Below are positions 61,241 to 64,000 of a stretch of DNA of 64,000 nucleotides, piece after piece. The DNA is from Agarilytica sp033852165. Lineage in GTDB: Bacteria > Pseudomonadota > Gammaproteobacteria > Pseudomonadales > Cellvibrionaceae. A model generated the notes under the pieces. That model ran no database searches. It was not told where the DNA came from and saw only the letters and a list, made by a program, of their open reading frames with translations. Location of the stretch: positions 124,001-188,000 of the forward strand of contig JAWSUZ010000074.1 of the NCBI GenBank assembly GCA_033852165.1, written 5' to 3'. The translations under genes and the position numbers were made by a program. Within the stretch, counting starts at the first letter, position 1. Every line of letters begins with the position of its first letter.

Positions 61241-62232
61241 GCTACTTTTTCCTCGTTTTGGTGTGGCCGTTTAAGTAAAGATTGGACGGCATCTAATTGT
61301 GATTGAATGGTGTTTAATGTATAAAAATTTTGAATATTGGTAACGGTATTGCCGAGATGTTGTTGGCAGTACCATGCAAAGTGTTTACGTGCGATACGAA
61401 CCCCTTTGACGTCACCATAATGTTTGTATAGGTCCTTAAAGTGCTCCTCCATGATTTGTATTATTGTGTGTTCCTTCGGTAATGGGCCAGAAACCCCCTG
61501 GTCCAAAAAATTTGATACTTGAGTAAAAAGCCAAGGGTTGCCAAAAGAGGCTCTTCCCAGCATTACAGCTTTTGCTTTTGTGTAATCCAGCACAAACTTT
61601 GCTTTTTCTGGAGAGTTTATGTCTCCATTTGCGATAACCGGAATGGACACATTGCGAACAATCTTGGCAATGTTGTCGTATTCTGCTTCCCCTTGGAATC
61701 GGCAAGCTCGCGTTCTGCCATGGACTGCGATAGCAGCTATGCCCGCATTTTCCGCTATTTTGGCGATCGTCACGCCATTACGGTTGTCTGTATCCCAACC
61801 TGTTCGCGTTTTGAGCGTGACGGGTACATCAACACCTTGAACAACGCTGGATAGTATTTCTGCTACAAGTTTTTCATCTTTTAGTAATGCTGAGCCCGCG
61901 AGCTTTTTACAGACCTTTTTGGCTGGGCACCCCATATTGATATCAATAATTTGAGCGCCTAATGACACGGCATGTTGTGCTGCTTGCGCCATAAGGACAG
62001 GGTCTGAACCGGCAATTTGGACGCTATTGGGAATTTGACTGGATTGGTCATGGACCAGGCGACAGAGACTCTTGCTACTGTTCCACAACGTAACATCGCT
62101 CGTGATCATTTCGGATGTGGTTAAACCTGCCCCTAGTTTTTGACAGATTTTTCGAAATGGTAAGTCAGTTACGCCAGCCATAGGGGCTAAAAGCACCTGG
62201 CTATCGATAGCGTAAGGCCCAATGGTAAACAA
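61237..62232 (-). CDS. dusB: tRNA-dihydrouridine synthase DusB
   Basis: A 331-residue flavin enzyme that reduces U17 in the tRNA D-loop. It starts MFTIGPYAIDSQVLLAPMAG, has the catalytic Cys in INMGCPAKKVCKKLAG and the FMN-binding VIANGDINSPE and VMLGRASFGNPW. The frame is open to a TTG at 62283. The TTG at 62232, with GGGGAG six bases upstream and the family's first residues, is the better start. Cotranscribed with fis. Confidence 0.94.
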   Translation of the reverse strand: MFTIGPYAIDSQVLLAPMAGVTDLPFRKICQKLGAGLTTSEMITSDVTLWNSSKSLCRLVHDQSSQIPNSVQIAGSDPVLMAQAAQHAVSLGAQIIDINMGCPAKKVCKKLAGSALLKDEKLVAEILSSVVQGVDVPVTLKTRTGWDTDNRNGVTIAKIAENAGIAAIAVHGRTRACRFQGEAEYDNIAKIVRNVSIPVIANGDINSPEKAKFVLDYTKAKAVMLGRASFGNPWLFTQVSNFLDQGVSGPLPKEHTIIQIMEEHFKDLYKHYGDVKGVRIARKHFAWYCQQHLGNTVTNIQNFYTLNTIQSQLDAVQSLLKRPHQNEEKVA

Positions 62233-62588
62233 AAAATACTCCCCAATTTGATTTGCAGCACGGTCAACACTGAAAACGCTCAAATTTTATCAGTCTTGGA
62301 TCAACATTCCCTAGACTTTATAGTCTCTAACCACTTACTAATTGGTCGTTTTAGGTCAGTTTGTTAGCTGATATACTTCTTGGGTCCCCACCCAAAAACG
62401 GTCGCTATAATAACGTGTGTTTTTGTCTTTTGGAATGTATATTTTAAGCAGATTGATCAAAAAGTTAACAATTTCATAAATATATGACACAGTACATATT
62501 GTTCAGCTGCAAATATGGGAATAAGTAATAATGATTGAAGCGATATCGACTCAACGAGCGTTTAATGACCTATTTAAGTGCGTTCAGC
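62233..62588. promoter_or_regulatory. dusB-fis promoter region
   Basis: A 356-base gap between dusB and the DUF3426 gene, both on the reverse strand. AT-rich, with no gene or clear RNA element. Growth-rate control of fis, if as in E. coli, would act at a promoter here. Confidence 0.5.
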
Positions 62589-63764
62589 TTAGTTGACGAT
62601 AATGATTTTATATCCGGTAGCCTCTTCACCTGGATCTGCTATTTCAATAGCAATATGAATAGGTTGTAATTTAGGCATGTTTTTTCGGCCTGAAAGCTCT
62701 CCTCCCAAGTATTCGCTGGGGGTTAGGCGGCGAGCGGCAACAACTTTATCGCGATTATCTGTAAATACGACATCGAGAGTTGGAAAGGTCTGTTCAAATC
62801 GAGCTGTATTTTGAATGACGGCATCTACAATCAATGCATTTGGAACTTTTGGGTGAGACCTTACTATTAGGTTCGCAGAGCGAATTTTACTTCTATCGAT
62901 GAGCTCTGGAAGCGTGCAGGAAAAAGATTGGCATATCTGTGCGTAATAACCGCGATAGGGCTCGATAAGACTGAGGGTAGGCATTTTTATCCAGGCAATT
63001 TGCCCTAGCAAAACGGCACCTGCAAGAAGAGAGAGGCATGCCCACAACTTACGAGACTGCCAGAATTTAGTCTGTCCATGCCAGTCAAACTCTACCGGTT
63101 CCGGTTCAATGGCGGCGAGGTAATCGGTTCTGGTGGTCGAGAGGGGTTGTGCGTAAACCTGAGCATTGTCGGAATGGCCGAACTCTTCGGTTTCAACATC
63201 ATCGTATTCGTTAAAAAGTTCTTTTTCTGCTTGAGATGACGATCGCTCGGTTTCCTCTTCAATGATCTGGAAGCTATTTTGATTGAAATTACTTGGTGTT
63301 TCTTCTTTGTAGGAGTGTCTTTCGTCGGACTGATGGCCTGATGGTTCGGGTTGTTCGATTTCGGGTTCATCGTCGTTTAGTAGGTCAAGAGCCCAAGATT
63401 CGTCTTGGGGGACATCTCCATGATCGTCATCGTGAAGCGCTTCACGTTCGAAAAGGTTAAGTTCTGACTCGACTGATTCAGCACCGGCAAACATTCCATC
63501 GTCAAATTCTTCACGAAAATCATCGATCTTAGCGGTGGTTGTAGTGCCAATTTCCATTGTGTCACTAATTAAAATGTCATCATCTTGGAGAGTCATTTCG
63601 TTCTCATGAGAGTTTTCTTCAGGAGACGGAAGAAGGTGTTTTTTTGCGTCAAATACGGACAGGCATGAGCCGCATCTTACTGAGCCTTTAGCTGAGCTTA
63701 AGTGTGCGTCCGATATGCGAAATGATGTTGCGCATTTGGGGCAGCGAGTAACATTGTCAGCCAT
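62589..63764 (-). CDS. Zinc-ribbon DUF3426 membrane protein
   Basis: The 391-residue protein starts with an MJ0042-type zinc ribbon (RCPKCATSF and VRCGSCLSVF, four Cys). A highly acidic disordered region (about 45-215) follows, then one membrane segment (LWACLSLLAGAVLLGQIAWI) and a DUF3426 domain at the C-terminus, which should be periplasmic. Such proteins sit between prmA and dusB in Pseudomonas. Their function is unknown; the zinc ribbon suggests redox or protein-contact sensing across the membrane. The ATG overlaps the prmA stop (TAATG). Confidence 0.9.
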   Translation of the reverse strand: MADNVTRCPKCATSFRISDAHLSSAKGSVRCGSCLSVFDAKKHLLPSPEENSHENEMTLQDDDILISDTMEIGTTTTAKIDDFREEFDDGMFAGAESVESELNLFEREALHDDDHGDVPQDESWALDLLNDDEPEIEQPEPSGHQSDERHSYKEETPSNFNQNSFQIIEEETERSSSQAEKELFNEYDDVETEEFGHSDNAQVYAQPLSTTRTDYLAAIEPEPVEFDWHGQTKFWQSRKLWACLSLLAGAVLLGQIAWIKMPTLSLIEPYRGYYAQICQSFSCTLPELIDRSKIRSANLIVRSHPKVPNALIVDAVIQNTARFEQTFPTLDVVFTDNRDKVVAARRLTPSEYLGGELSGRKNMPKLQPIHIAIEIADPGEEATGYKIIIVN

Positions 63765-64000
63765 TAAGAGCCGTTCCTAGGTTTGGTGCCGGTAATGCAG
63801 AGCCAGTTTTCTTGCTCGTCGATACAGTCAATATTAATCACTGTTGAGTAGGCGTCAACAATTGCTTGCTTCTGAATACTGAGAATTCCAGAAAGGCAGA
63901 TTTTACCGCCCGGTTTTATCAAGGCTGTTAACGTTGGCGCTAATTCGACAAGAGGGCCAGCGAGAATGTTTGCAAAGACAAAGTCTACCTCTTCAGTGGG
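63764..64000 (-). CDS. prmA: Ribosomal protein L11 methyltransferase (partial)
   Basis: Only the C-terminal 78 residues are in the window. They read FVFANILAGPLVELAPTLTA and GGKICLSGILSIQKQAIVDA, ending in WLCITGTKPRNGS, matching PrmA. The N-A-N-I-L motif is the SAM-methyltransferase NPPY-like site. PrmA trimethylates L11. The stop overlaps the next gene's start by one base. Confidence 0.93.
   Translation of the reverse strand, partial: PTEEVDFVFANILAGPLVELAPTLTALIKPGGKICLSGILSIQKQAIVDAYSTVINIDCIDEQENWLCITGTKPRNGS

Overview
The window is chromosomal DNA from a gammaproteobacterium of the Pseudomonadales/Cellvibrionales type. The gene order points there: rpsU-yqeY-dnaG-rpoD-tRNA, tsaD/folB/folK/cca, prkA-yeaH-spoVR, lptD-surA-pdxA-rsmA-apaG-apaH beside amgK-murU, trpGDC-crp/vfr-osmC-coq7, and prmA-DUF3426-dusB-fis-purH-purD all match blocks familiar from Pseudomonas. 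A PrsK/PrsR-type sensor pair, a GGDEF-EAL response regulator and a split trp operon (trpGDC without trpE) suit a free-living, probably aquatic, surface-associated relative. The species cannot be named from this sequence alone.

Layout. 1-9.2 kb holds single genes of signalling and transport: a truncated FHA protein, a LysR regulator divergent from an MFS transporter, a STAS protein, a metallophosphoesterase, a receiver-GGDEF-EAL protein, a TauE/SafE permease and a YdfG-like dehydrogenase. 9.3-18.2 kb is the accessory part. It has a decayed sigma-54 activator, an intact rmuC, a broken YhcG/DUF1016 nuclease gene, a 5'-truncated IS66 transposase and an IS3 tail. These are followed by an AT-rich four-gene cassette: a class V aminotransferase, two CDP-alcohol phosphatidyltransferases and a nucleotidyltransferase. 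A 150-bp piece of one phosphatidyltransferase gene is repeated on the far side of the IS debris, 3.2 kb away. The accessory part ends at a CAT-anticodon tRNA gene downstream of rpoD.

18.2-43 kb is housekeeping: transcription/replication initiation (rpoD, dnaG, rpsU), tRNA modification and maturation (tsaD, cca), folate synthesis (folB, folK), the PrkA stress-kinase operon, outer-membrane biogenesis (surA, lptD), rRNA methylation, PLP synthesis and cell-wall recycling (amgK, murU). 43-51 kb has rpe, a MinD/BY-kinase-like protein with a degenerate P-loop, the PrsR/PrsK pair and a DUF1631 protein. 51-64 kb holds trpGDC, crp, osmC, coq7, a Ycf46-like AAA ATPase among palindromic MITE-like repeats, purHD, fis, dusB, a DUF3426 protein and the 3' end of prmA.

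The best candidate for an undescribed system is the cassette at 13.6-17.4 kb. Its parts are those of nucleotidyl-activated phosphonate head-group transfer (a PntC-like cytidylyltransferase and an AEP-transaminase-like enzyme, here as separate proteins, plus two different lipid-type transferases), but PEP mutase is not in the window. Other points of interest are a MITE family whose ends supply the stop codons of two genes, a P-loop-deficient BY-kinase relative, a hexapeptide-repeat linker in DnaG, and a possible small transcript between cca and an EamA transporter gene.
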